In this document: in pieces, positions 8,059 to 16,578 of the stretch
How the letters are laid out: the number at the start of each line of letters is the position of its first letter
How positions within the stretch are numbered: the first letter of the stretch is position 1
Assembly: GCF_000741695.1 (NCBI RefSeq)
Contig: NZ_JGZK01000002.1
Coordinates: 248,001-312,000, forward strand
DNA: 64,000 nt
From: Bifidobacterium reuteri DSM 23975
GTDB lineage: Bacteria; Actinomycetota; Actinomycetes; Actinomycetales; Bifidobacteriaceae
Reading direction: 5' to 3'
Translations under genes and position numbers: made by a program
Notes under the pieces: model-generated
Seen by the model: only the letters and a program-made list of their open reading frames with translations
What the model was told of the DNA's origin: nothing
Database searches by the model: none

Positions 8059-8919
8059 TCAGAGGCAATCCCACGTGTAGAGCACATGGGAGAAATCGAG
8101 CTGTTCGAGGTCATTGCGGCGGATGAGGAAGTTCGCGCATCCTGAGTCGCCCCACATCAGCACGTCGTCGTAGCTGTCGACCTTCAGCAGCACCAGTTCG
8201 TCGTCGTAATCCGCACGCACATCGGACTGGGTGAAGACCGGGTAGCCACCCACCTGAATCCATGACGCGGCGGACTCAGCGGACATGCGGTCGACGACCG
8301 CCTGCTCCACATCGCCCAGAACGCTCTCGGCCTCGGCGACCATCTCGGAGTCGAACTGGCTGATGACGCGTTCATACGCCGGATCGAACTCATCACATTC
8401 GTTGTTCACAGCCTCTTCGATATGCTCGGCACGCAAGGCGCAGCCGTGGAAATCCTTCTCGAACGGCGTGAATATGTTTCGATCCGGATCTCTGACGATA
8501 TGCGGAAGCGTCACCACCTCATCAGAGGCGAGAACCTCCGGAACCGTTGGAATATAACGCACACAACGATTACCGTTTTCTGCCTCGCTGTCGTAATTTG
8601 CGGACAGATCGCATCCGTACAAGCTATCCGTGCCTATGAGGAACTGCAGCAACCCCTGCGTGGGATACCCTGGGAGATCCAGATCCGAGCAACGAATCTG
8701 CGCAAGCGGATACAACGGGGAGCCGTCCTCCGCCGTGACCGGGACGCCACCCGGCGACCAATACGAATCCCCTCCGAGGAAGCTTCCCAGAAGGTCCGGC
8801 TTCACGGATTCTTCCGGCACGAATGCGACGGCAGGCTTGCGCGTATCGAACGTTATGCGCCGCACAATCTCCTCCACCAACGCCTGAGCGGTGTTGTCGT
8901 TGTCATCTTCTGTTGCCAT
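8059..8919 (-). CDS. DUF1963 (YwqG-like) protein
   Basis: This 286-residue protein has the DUF1963 pattern of a loading/assessment segment LYPLAQIRCSDLDLPGYP followed by GLLQFLIGTDSLYGC. The family is widespread and soluble, with no agreed biochemical function. The protein is acidic and lacks a signal peptide or membrane helix. The start at 8919 is chosen because GGAGGGCCGC precedes it; a longer reading would translate the neighbouring repeat element and is rejected. The gene is bracketed by elements A and B in the same orientation, which might indicate movement as a unit. Confidence 0.8.
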   Translation of the reverse strand: MATEDDNDNTAQALVEEIVRRITFDTRKPAVAFVPEESVKPDLLGSFLGGDSYWSPGGVPVTAEDGSPLYPLAQIRCSDLDLPGYPTQGLLQFLIGTDSLYGCDLSANYDSEAENGNRCVRYIPTVPEVLASDEVVTLPHIVRDPDRNIFTPFEKDFHGCALRAEHIEEAVNNECDEFDPAYERVISQFDSEMVAEAESVLGDVEQAVVDRMSAESAASWIQVGGYPVFTQSDVRADYDDELVLLKVDSYDDVLMWGDSGCANFLIRRNDLEQLDFSHVLYTWDCL

Positions 8920-8972
8920 GCGGCCCTCCATCATCTTCTTTGATACTGTCGTTAGCCAATACGTCAACAATA

Positions 8973-9097
8973 CAGTGGTTTGTCTCGCTACTAACTGGGG
9001 ATTTCGGCTTCGCGTCTCTCCCCCAGTCAGCTTCGCTGACAGCCCCCTCATCAGAGGGGGCCAGCACCACTCAGACAATTACGAGACGGACCACTAG
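8973..9097. repeat. Modular inverted-repeat element B (no internal module)
   Basis: This 125-bp short form has a degenerate left end AGTGGTTTGTCTCG, core CTCCCCCAGTCAGCTTCGC...AGAGGGGGCCAGCACCA and right end ACGAGACGGACCACTAG. It equals element A minus both 99-bp modules. Confidence 0.85.
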
Positions 9098-9120
9098 TTT
9101 GACCAGTCACCATTGTGCGG

Positions 9121-9310
9121 GAATCGGGCCGTATGTTCGCGCCCCAACGAGGGTGCCGCGAACATACGGTCTATTAACGGCGCGAAATCGGCTGCAAGTT
9201 CGCGGCAGTAGCGTTCACGCGCGAACATACGGTCCCTAAGCGCCACAGAATCGGCTGTATGTTCGCGGCGGCGACGTTCATACGCGAACATACGGCCTTT
9301 TAGCGCCACC
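9121..9310. repeat. Three tandem hairpin units downstream of fba, ~63-bp period
   Basis: Units begin at 9121, 9185 and 9248 with GAATCGG. Each holds an inverted repeat CCGTATGTTCGCG...CGCGAACATACGG (unit 2 imperfect) and ends near AGCGCC. The array begins ~30 bp past the fba stop and could act as a multiple terminator or transcript-stabilising structure. Confidence 0.8.
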
Positions 9311-9338
9311 GAACCCGCACTCGTGCCTCAGCGGCAGC

Positions 9339-10406
<1,068 letters not shown>

Positions 10407-10555
10407 GATTTCATTATGTCTCGCGCCCTGCCCGCCCCTATGGCCCACCGGTTACGCATTGCTGTGCGTTTGGTCACATCTCGGTAAATCTTTGGTTCTG
10501 CTGGCCCCTTCGGCCTGATTCAGCGGATTGGCTGCCGAAATTGCACGCCTCGATT

Positions 10556-10618
10556 ATGACTACCCCTCAGTCAGCTCCCCTGACAGCTCCCCTGACAAGG
10601 GGAGCCAAAGACATGATA
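10556..10618. repeat. Core fragment of repeat element between fba and the EamA gene
   Basis: CTACCCCTCAGTCAGC, two copies of AGCTCCCCTGACA and AAGGGGAGCC reproduce the core of the second element family without recognisable terminal repeats. The rest of the 10407-10620 gap is featureless apart from fba's promoter side. Confidence 0.6.
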
Positions 10619-10620
10619 GG

Positions 10621-11583
10621 TTACTTGATGAGGAACACCATGATGATGATCATCGCGAAGCCGGCCAGATCGGTGGGTGTGAACACCGCGCCCGCGAACA
10701 GTACGCCGGTGATGGTGGCGGTGACCGGCTCGCTGGTACCGAGCATGGTGGCCCGCATCGCGCCGCATCGCTGCGTGCCGGCGAGGAACAGCCAGAACGC
10801 GGCGAATGTGCCGCCGATAATCGTGAACGCCATCAGCGCCCATCCCAGCGCATCAAACGTGGGCGCGGTGGCCCAAGGGCGCACGAACGGCAGCAGCACG
10901 ATGCCGGAGATCACGAACATGATGCCGTTGATGGTGAAGTTGCCCCACCGGTTCATCAGGGCCAGAGGCGCGATCGCCATCAGCGAGGTGCTCATCGCGT
11001 CCGCCAGTCCCCACATGAGGCCCGGCAGCAGCAGACTGAGCTGGGTCAGGTCGCCTCCAGTGGCGATCAGCACGGTCCCGGCAAAGGCGAGCGCCACGCC
11101 CACACTCTCCTTGATGCGCGGCAGACGTTGGCTGCGCACGCAGACAATCGCCAATACGAACAGCAGATTCAGTGTCTGCAACACTGTGGCGGTGCCGGAA
11201 TTGGTCCAGTCGATGGCTTTCAGATAGGAGACCTGCACCAGCAGCACGCAGATCAGCGAACAGGCGAGCAGGCGCGGATATGATGCACGGTCGCGCATCG
11301 CGCCGGCCAGTAGCCTCGGCGTGAACACTGCAGAGCATACGAGGATAATCACACCGGCCACAAGCTCGCGCACGCACGCGATCCACAATGGATCCGCATG
11401 ATACGCACCCATCAGAATCTTGGAGACCGTGGCGTTCGCACCCCACAGCAGACCGCCCACAAGCACCAGTGCGCCACCGATCAAGATGTCCCGCGGGGTG
11501 CGTTCGAATGTGGGAGCGCGTTTAGGCGTGGACGCGGACTGAGGCGCTGCTTCATCGTTCGAGGATTCCTGTGAGATATGCAT
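10621..11583 (-). CDS. EamA/DMT family transporter
   Basis: The 320-residue membrane protein has a hydrophilic N-terminus of ~30 residues followed by ten hydrophobic segments arranged as two EamA repeats, the drug/metabolite transporter layout. The first repeat starts GGLLWGANATVSKIL and the second contains TIIGGTFAAFWLFLAGTQRCG. Members export amino acids, metabolites or drugs; substrate cannot be told here. It reads as a single gene, with a short gap to the tRNA upstream. Confidence 0.85.
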   Translation of the reverse strand: MHISQESSNDEAAPQSASTPKRAPTFERTPRDILIGGALVLVGGLLWGANATVSKILMGAYHADPLWIACVRELVAGVIILVCSAVFTPRLLAGAMRDRASYPRLLACSLICVLLVQVSYLKAIDWTNSGTATVLQTLNLLFVLAIVCVRSQRLPRIKESVGVALAFAGTVLIATGGDLTQLSLLLPGLMWGLADAMSTSLMAIAPLALMNRWGNFTINGIMFVISGIVLLPFVRPWATAPTFDALGWALMAFTIIGGTFAAFWLFLAGTQRCGAMRATMLGTSEPVTATITGVLFAGAVFTPTDLAGFAMIIIMVFLIK

Positions 11584-11744
11584 CGAGCCTCACAATACGC
11601 GCAACCGCACCATACACGCGGAAGCTCACGTTACCCCACGATACGCGCATGCTCGAGGAAGTGCAGCCAAATCCGATGATTCCGCGTGATAAGACGGACG
11701 CCGCCAATCATCAAGAATGATAGGAATAGGAGAAATCGCTGATA

Positions 11745-11818
11745 TGGAGCGGACGACGGGAGTCGAACCCGCCTCTAAAGCTTGGGAAGCTTTCATTCTA
11801 CCGATGAACTACGTCCGC
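11745..11818 (-). tRNA. tRNA-Gly (anticodon CCC)
   Basis: The minus strand folds as a cloverleaf: acceptor GCGGACG/CGTCCGC, anticodon stem-loop AAAGC-TTCCCAA-GCTTT with CCC at positions 34-36, and T-arm GGCGGGTTCGACTCCCG. The discriminator is T and the 3' CCA is encoded in the DNA. Confidence 0.95.
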
Positions 11819-11956
11819 GTGTGCGTTTCGCCGGGCCGAACACCACCAGCCGCGATAACGCACGAGTAGCTATCGTACCACGAAAATCAGGAAGAGACAG
11901 CACGCGCCATGCGAAACCTCTCAGACTCTTACGGCGAAGCGGGTTCCGCGGTCTTG

Positions 11957-12005
11957 CGCTCTCCCTCAGTCGGCTTCGCTGACAGCACCTTCGCAGAGAA
12001 AGGAA
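11957..12005. repeat. Fragment of modular repeat element
   Basis: CTCCCTCAGTCGGCTTCGCT followed by GACAGCACCTTCGCAGAG matches the left core of element A, with no ends. The 11819-12084 gap otherwise holds nothing identified. Confidence 0.45.
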
Positions 12006-12084
12006 CCAGAATAGCTTGGATATCGCAATCTTGAGTGGCGGGCCCTTCACGCGAGGGTAAGCGCGTATCGTGCACCGCCATGCA

Positions 12085-13026
12085 TTACCGCAGCGCGCGT
12101 GTGGAATACGGCGCCCCGAGCGGAGCGCCGCCGTTCATCTCCTGGGCCATCTGCATCAGGCGGGCGATGCGCTGGTCGGTCGGTGGATGGGTGGAGAACA
12201 GTCGCGAAAAACCGACCGAGGAGAACGGGTTGGCGATCATCATCGCGGACACGGACTGGGTTCCCGCGGTTTTCCGCATCGGCGTGGTCTGCGCACCGTA
12301 CGCGATCTTGTTGAGCGCGGACGCCAACGCTTCGGGATCGCCGGTCAGCAGGCTGCCGTCCTCATCGGCATCGTATTCGCGCGTGCGGGAGATGGCCATC
12401 TGAATCAGCGAGGCTGCGATCGGCGCAAGAATCATGCTCAGCAATGCACCGATCAACCCGAGCCCACCTGAGCCGCCCTCGCGATCGTCGCGCGAGCCGC
12501 CGCCGAAATACAGCAGCGAATACCCGAGGTAGGTGATCACCGTCGCCATGGCGGAGGCGATGGCGGACGTGAGGATGTCGCGATTGTACACGTGCATCAG
12601 CTCATGGCCGAGCACGCCGCGCAATTCGCGGGCGTTGAGGATCTGCAGGATGCCCTGGGTGCAGCAAACGGCCGCGTGACGCTCGTTGCGACCGGTGGCG
12701 AACGCGTTCGGGCTCATGGTGGGCGCGATGTAGATGCGCGGCATCGGCTTGCCTGCCTTGGCGCTCAGTTCGCGCACGATCTGGTAGATTTCGGGGGCTT
12801 CCTGCTCGCTGACCTCGCGCGCGCCCATCGAGGCGATGGCGAGCTTGTCGGAGAACCAGTAGGAGACGAATGTGGTGGCCAGACCGATCATGATATAGAT
12901 GCCGAGCGTGCCACGGCTGCCGCCCGTGGCCCACCAAATCAGCATGATGATGGCCCACATCAGGGCGAACAGCAGCGTCGTCTTCAGGCCGTTGAAATGG
13001 CCATGCACCCGTGCCTTGGCATTCAT
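12085..13026 (-). CDS. htpX: Zinc metalloprotease HtpX homologue
   Basis: The 313-residue M48 peptidase is embedded in the membrane and degrades damaged membrane proteins. Two hydrophobic segments at about residues 15-33 and 40-57 are followed by the zinc motif HELMH at 141-145, then two further helices near 150-175 and 190-215. The metal-binding Glu lies after that in the TREYDADE segment, a family hallmark. The start is set at the MNAKARVHGHFNGLKT that opens the conserved N-terminus; upstream codons are not family-like. No partner gene is adjacent. Confidence 0.95.
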   Translation of the reverse strand: MNAKARVHGHFNGLKTTLLFALMWAIIMLIWWATGGSRGTLGIYIMIGLATTFVSYWFSDKLAIASMGAREVSEQEAPEIYQIVRELSAKAGKPMPRIYIAPTMSPNAFATGRNERHAAVCCTQGILQILNARELRGVLGHELMHVYNRDILTSAIASAMATVITYLGYSLLYFGGGSRDDREGGSGGLGLIGALLSMILAPIAASLIQMAISRTREYDADEDGSLLTGDPEALASALNKIAYGAQTTPMRKTAGTQSVSAMMIANPFSSVGFSRLFSTHPPTDQRIARLMQMAQEMNGGAPLGAPYSTRALR

Positions 13027-13257
13027 AACGCCCAGCCTAAAGACGGTAGCTGGATGATTGCTGGATATGCCCCGAGAGGAGTGCACAGCGGAATGCGCAA
13101 GTGTGGAGCGGCAATCGATTCGGACGATTCCCGGCCGGGCAGATACGATGGCCAGCCAGATACGATGGCTGGACGGGCAGCCGCTGATGCCGCGCAGTCG
13201 ACCAGCCGCGCAACCGACCATCCATAACCAGTCACGAACAGTCAGCCGTACGGCGAA

Positions 13258-14328
13258 TCAGGCGTGCATCGAGGCGGAATGAATCTGATCCAGAGTAACA
13301 ATCAGATCAGCGAGCAAATCATATTCGCCATAGGCGTCGGTCATCACCGCGAGTACATAGTCGCCGGAGCCCGAGTGCACGATGCCGGCGTCGTTCTGGG
13401 CGACATAATCACCCTCATCAATCCAACCGGCCTTGGTGTTCACGGCATACTGATTGCCCAGCGCCATGTGGATCGCGGAATTCAGCGTATCCGAATATTC
13501 GGAGGCCAGCCACTGCCGCGCATCGGCGGTGCCGTCGTCGCTGGCGTTCGTGGAAAACAGGTACGACTGCCCCTTGAGCCACAGGCGCGCGAGGTCGTTG
13601 GAGGAGATGTCGTAATACTTGGTGTCGATCACGTCGGCGGTGACGCCGAGGCCACTGGCCCACGTGCCGAGCGGAGTGCCGCCATAGGAATCGTGCAGCG
13701 CGGCGTAAGCGTCATTGTCGGAGACGGTGATGGTCTGCTCGATGAGATTGTGAGTGTCCGCCGCGACCGTGTCGGACGACTGGTATACCGCGTTGATGTC
13801 GATGGCGTCGGTGGCGGCCAAGGAGAGCACGTAGGGGCCCTTGGCGGCGGACGCAGAATAGCGGGCGGTGCCGCCGTAGGAGCTGAGCGCTGCGCCGGTC
13901 GAAACGTCGACCAGCGTGAACGACGCCTGATAGCCGTAAGCGGCGATGGCGTTCAGCTGCTGCTCGAGCTGGGACTGCTGGTCGGCGCTGAGCTGGAAGC
14001 CGACCGCTGAAATCTGGGCGCTGCCGTCCAGACTACCGACGTTCTGTACCGCTTTCTGCAGTGGGGTCAGCGGTACGGCACTGGACTTTTTCGCCTTGGA
14101 GGCGGATTTGGAGGCGGACTCAGTGCCGGCTCGGGCGGCGGCGATCTCGGCCGATACGGCATCCGGTATCGAGGCATCGCCGCCGTTCAGCCACCATGGG
14201 CTGTGCGCCGTGGTGATCAGGTCGGCGACCATGCATGCCGCGCATACCCCCGCCATCGCGATGCGGCGACGGCGATAGATGCGTTGGCGATGGAGCATGG
14301 TGGAGCGTGCACGATATTTGCCAGTCAC
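13258..14328 (-). CDS. Membrane-anchored class A beta-lactamase-fold serine hydrolase
   Basis: The 356-residue protein has a basic N-terminus, a hydrophobic segment at about residues 23-40 (signal anchor), a Ser/Lys/Ala-rich linker and an enzyme domain from ~130. The active-site set is Ser160-Ala-Ala-Lys163, Ser203-Asp-Asn205 (SDN) and Lys299-Ala-Gly301 in place of KTG/KSG. The general-base Glu of true class A beta-lactamases was not located, so this may be a penicillin-binding or peptidoglycan-related hydrolase rather than a resistance enzyme. It is exported and faces the cell wall. It is a single gene with a short direct repeat (AGATACGATGG, twice near 13144-13170) downstream. Confidence 0.8.
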   Translation of the reverse strand: MTGKYRARSTMLHRQRIYRRRRIAMAGVCAACMVADLITTAHSPWWLNGGDASIPDAVSAEIAAARAGTESASKSASKAKKSSAVPLTPLQKAVQNVGSLDGSAQISAVGFQLSADQQSQLEQQLNAIAAYGYQASFTLVDVSTGAALSSYGGTARYSASAAKGPYVLSLAATDAIDINAVYQSSDTVAADTHNLIEQTITVSDNDAYAALHDSYGGTPLGTWASGLGVTADVIDTKYYDISSNDLARLWLKGQSYLFSTNASDDGTADARQWLASEYSDTLNSAIHMALGNQYAVNTKAGWIDEGDYVAQNDAGIVHSGSGDYVLAVMTDAYGEYDLLADLIVTLDQIHSASMHA

Positions 14329-14573
14329 GAGATTCCTTCATTCCTTACACAGCTGGATGAATGGGACAAGCGGGCAGAACAGATTTGCGACCATACATCG
14401 GCTGTAATCCGAAACACTGTAATCCTAAACGCCCAACACGGACTATAGCGCAGCAAAGCTGGGAGCGCTCGGCTTTTCGCTCCGCATATGGTACAGAAAC
14501 TCTTGGAAGATGCTGAAGAGGACGCCAAAGAGAACGTCATGAAAGTGCCGCGAAGGCACCGAAGGCAGGAAAC

Positions 14574-14686
14574 GGGGCGAAACATAACTATTTCACGGCA
14601 TGGGTTTATGTTTCGACCCATTTGCACCACCCAAATGGGGCGAAACATAACCCGATGGCGTCGATAACTTATGTTTCGTCCCATTT
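14574..14686. repeat. Two tandem hairpins with GAAACATAA arms
   Basis: Hairpin 1 (about 14574-14620) pairs GGGCGAAACATAA with TTATGTTTCGACCC. Hairpin 2 (14633-14686) pairs AAATGGGGCGAAACATAA with its near-perfect inverse. They lie between the hydrolase start and the stop of the ferredoxin reductase gene, so they may end that transcript. The rest of the 14329-14822 gap shows no gene. Confidence 0.7.
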
Positions 14687-14822
14687 TGCGGTCGCAAGGG
14701 CGGCCGCAAGGGAAAGATGCCGCCCGCGAGGGGCGATTGCAGTTGTATGGGCGGTTGCGAGGACGATTCCGAGGGAAGGATGAGGTCCTATGCAGCCCAG
14801 CCGACGCTACCCAGCCCAGACG

Positions 14823-16310
14823 CTACTCGGCGAGGGCAAGCTCGCGCATCTGGTCGGGCTCGATGACCTTCTTATGTTCGCGGCCTTCCTTCGCACCCTC
14901 GGCGCGCTCGAACGCGTCGACCTTCTTCCAACCAGCGAAGTCAATCGGGCGGATGCCGCGCTCGGCGAGCAGTCGGTCGATGGATTCAGGGTCGCGATCG
15001 GCTGCCACGCGGCCACCCTCGGCGGCCTTGGCCAAATCCTCAAGCATGTTGGTCACGATGGCGAGCGCGTCGGACTTGGTGGAGCCGATCAGGCCCACCG
15101 GGCCGCGCTTGGCCCAACCAGTGGCGTACAGGCGTTCGCGCACTTCGCCGCCCTCAGCCTCGGTGGTGATGCGGCCGTCGCCATTGGCGTTGGCCAGATG
15201 GGCGCCGTGCTCGTCGTAGGCGATGCCCGGAGCCTCGGCCGGCTTGTAGCCGATGGCGTGGTACACGGCCTCGACCGGGTAGTCGGTGAACTCGCCGGTG
15301 CGGTGCATTTTGCCGTCGGCGCCGGTTTCAGTGCGCTCGACGCGGATGGCCTTGACCTTGCCGTCCTCGCCCAGAATCTCGGTGGGCGCGGAGTTGAAGT
15401 GGATGTAGTACTTGCGGTCGGCAGGATTGCCTTCGAAGTCCACGTCGCCGTCGTCTTCCATATCCTCGGCCATCTCGCGCACGGCGAACAGCTCCTCGAC
15501 CATTTGGCGGGTGAGCTTGTCCTTGCCGGCCACCTCGATGGTCTCGTCGTCCAGGTCGAAGTCGTCCTCGTTGATGATGAGCTGCACGCCCGGCAGCTTC
15601 TCCATCTCGCGCAGCTCCTGCACGCTGAACTTGGCCTGGGCTACGCCACGGCGGATGAACAAGTGCAGCACCTTGGCCTTGTTCTTGCCGATGCCCTCGT
15701 ACACATTGTCCGGAATGTCGGTCTTGGCCTTGAGATCGTCGGCGTTGCGCATGAGCTCGCGGGCCACGTCCATGGCCACGTTGCCGCCGCCGATCACGGC
15801 GACGTTCTCGGCGGTCAGCGGCCATTCACGGGCACCGGTGGGGTAACCGTCATACCATTCGACGAACTTGGCCGCGCCGTAGACGCCCTCGAGATCGGCA
15901 CCGGGCAGGTTCAGCGGCTTATCCTTGACCGCGCCGGTGGCGAACAGCACGGCGTCGTAGCGGGCGAGCAAGTCGTCAAGGGTGACGTCCTTGCCGAATT
16001 CCACATCGCAGTAGAGGTGGATGTCCGGATTGTCGAGCGTCTTCTCGAGTGCGGAGGCGATGAACTTGATGGACGGGTGGTCCGGGGCCACACCGTAGCG
16101 CACCAGGCCGAACGGCACCGGCAGCTTTTCGAACAGGTCAATGCGCGCCTTGGCACCCAGACCCAGCTCCTCGCCGAGCTTGTTGAGCTGGCGCAGGAAG
16201 ATGTCGGACGAGTAGACACCGGCAGGGCCAGCGCCGATCACGGCGATGCGGAGTTCGTTGTCTGCGGAGTTCGCAGCGTTGTTTGCAGAGGTATTCACAG
16301 ATTCAGTCAC
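14823..16310 (-). CDS. fprA: Ferredoxin-NADP+ reductase, adrenodoxin-reductase (FprA) type
   Basis: The 495-residue flavoenzyme passes electrons between NADPH and ferredoxin. The FAD-binding GAGPAG is at residues 26-31, FEKLPVPFGLVRYGVAPDHP is the family signature at 60-79, and the NADP-binding GGGNVAMD is at 174-181. The C-terminal GWAKRGPVGLIGSTKSDA closes the FAD site. Length is slightly over the usual ~460 because of an N-terminal Ser/Asn-rich lead and acidic insertions (DMEDDGDVDF). It is monocistronic. The start is at MTESVNTSAN, just before the fold begins. Confidence 0.93.
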   Translation of the reverse strand: MTESVNTSANNAANSADNELRIAVIGAGPAGVYSSDIFLRQLNKLGEELGLGAKARIDLFEKLPVPFGLVRYGVAPDHPSIKFIASALEKTLDNPDIHLYCDVEFGKDVTLDDLLARYDAVLFATGAVKDKPLNLPGADLEGVYGAAKFVEWYDGYPTGAREWPLTAENVAVIGGGNVAMDVARELMRNADDLKAKTDIPDNVYEGIGKNKAKVLHLFIRRGVAQAKFSVQELREMEKLPGVQLIINEDDFDLDDETIEVAGKDKLTRQMVEELFAVREMAEDMEDDGDVDFEGNPADRKYYIHFNSAPTEILGEDGKVKAIRVERTETGADGKMHRTGEFTDYPVEAVYHAIGYKPAEAPGIAYDEHGAHLANANGDGRITTEAEGGEVRERLYATGWAKRGPVGLIGSTKSDALAIVTNMLEDLAKAAEGGRVAADRDPESIDRLLAERGIRPIDFAGWKKVDAFERAEGAKEGREHKKVIEPDQMRELALAE

Positions 16311-16407
16311 GCGTTACAGGTTATCGCAAAGCCTTCCGTTGCAACAGGGGGCGAGTAGTGGGAATTCTGTGTGTTTGGCCATAGTCGGCACGCGTCTCAA
16401 CAAGATG

Positions 16408-16501
16408 AACTGCAGGATTATGGGCGTCGCTAATGTCAGATTATGGTTTTCTCTAATGTAGGATTATGGACTTCTCCAATGTAGAATTGCGGTTTTTCTC
16501 C
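16408..16501. repeat. Short tandem repeats, ~23-bp period, four units
   Basis: Units of the form CTAATGTAGGATTATGGACT repeat from about 16408, the last three being clearest (16430-16501). The sequence is AT-richer than its surroundings and lies upstream of the fprA start. Confidence 0.6.
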
Positions 16502-16512
16502 CTGGCTGCACC

Positions 16513-16553
16513 GTGAATCCTTGCACCGGGTGTCGGTCAGTGCAAGGATTCAC
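16513..16553. terminator. Hairpin downstream of the P-type ATPase gene
   Basis: GTGAATCCTTGCAC pairs perfectly with GTGCAAGGATTCAC across a 13-base loop, 26 bp past the ATPase stop codon. No strong T-run follows, so termination is probable but not certain. Confidence 0.55.
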
Positions 16554-16578
16554 GGACGACGCCATAGCACCGCCCGCG

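Noticed and set aside
7760..8126. Short frames within element A (products ending in QLRCLL-like repeats)
   Set aside because: They recur in several frames of every module copy and lack start signals; the element is non-coding.
9121..9310. LexA (SOS) boxes, because of GAAC/GTTC words
   Set aside because: The spacing and flanks do not form the CGAAC-N4-GTTCG pattern expected for actinobacterial LexA sites, and the words belong to long hairpin arms.
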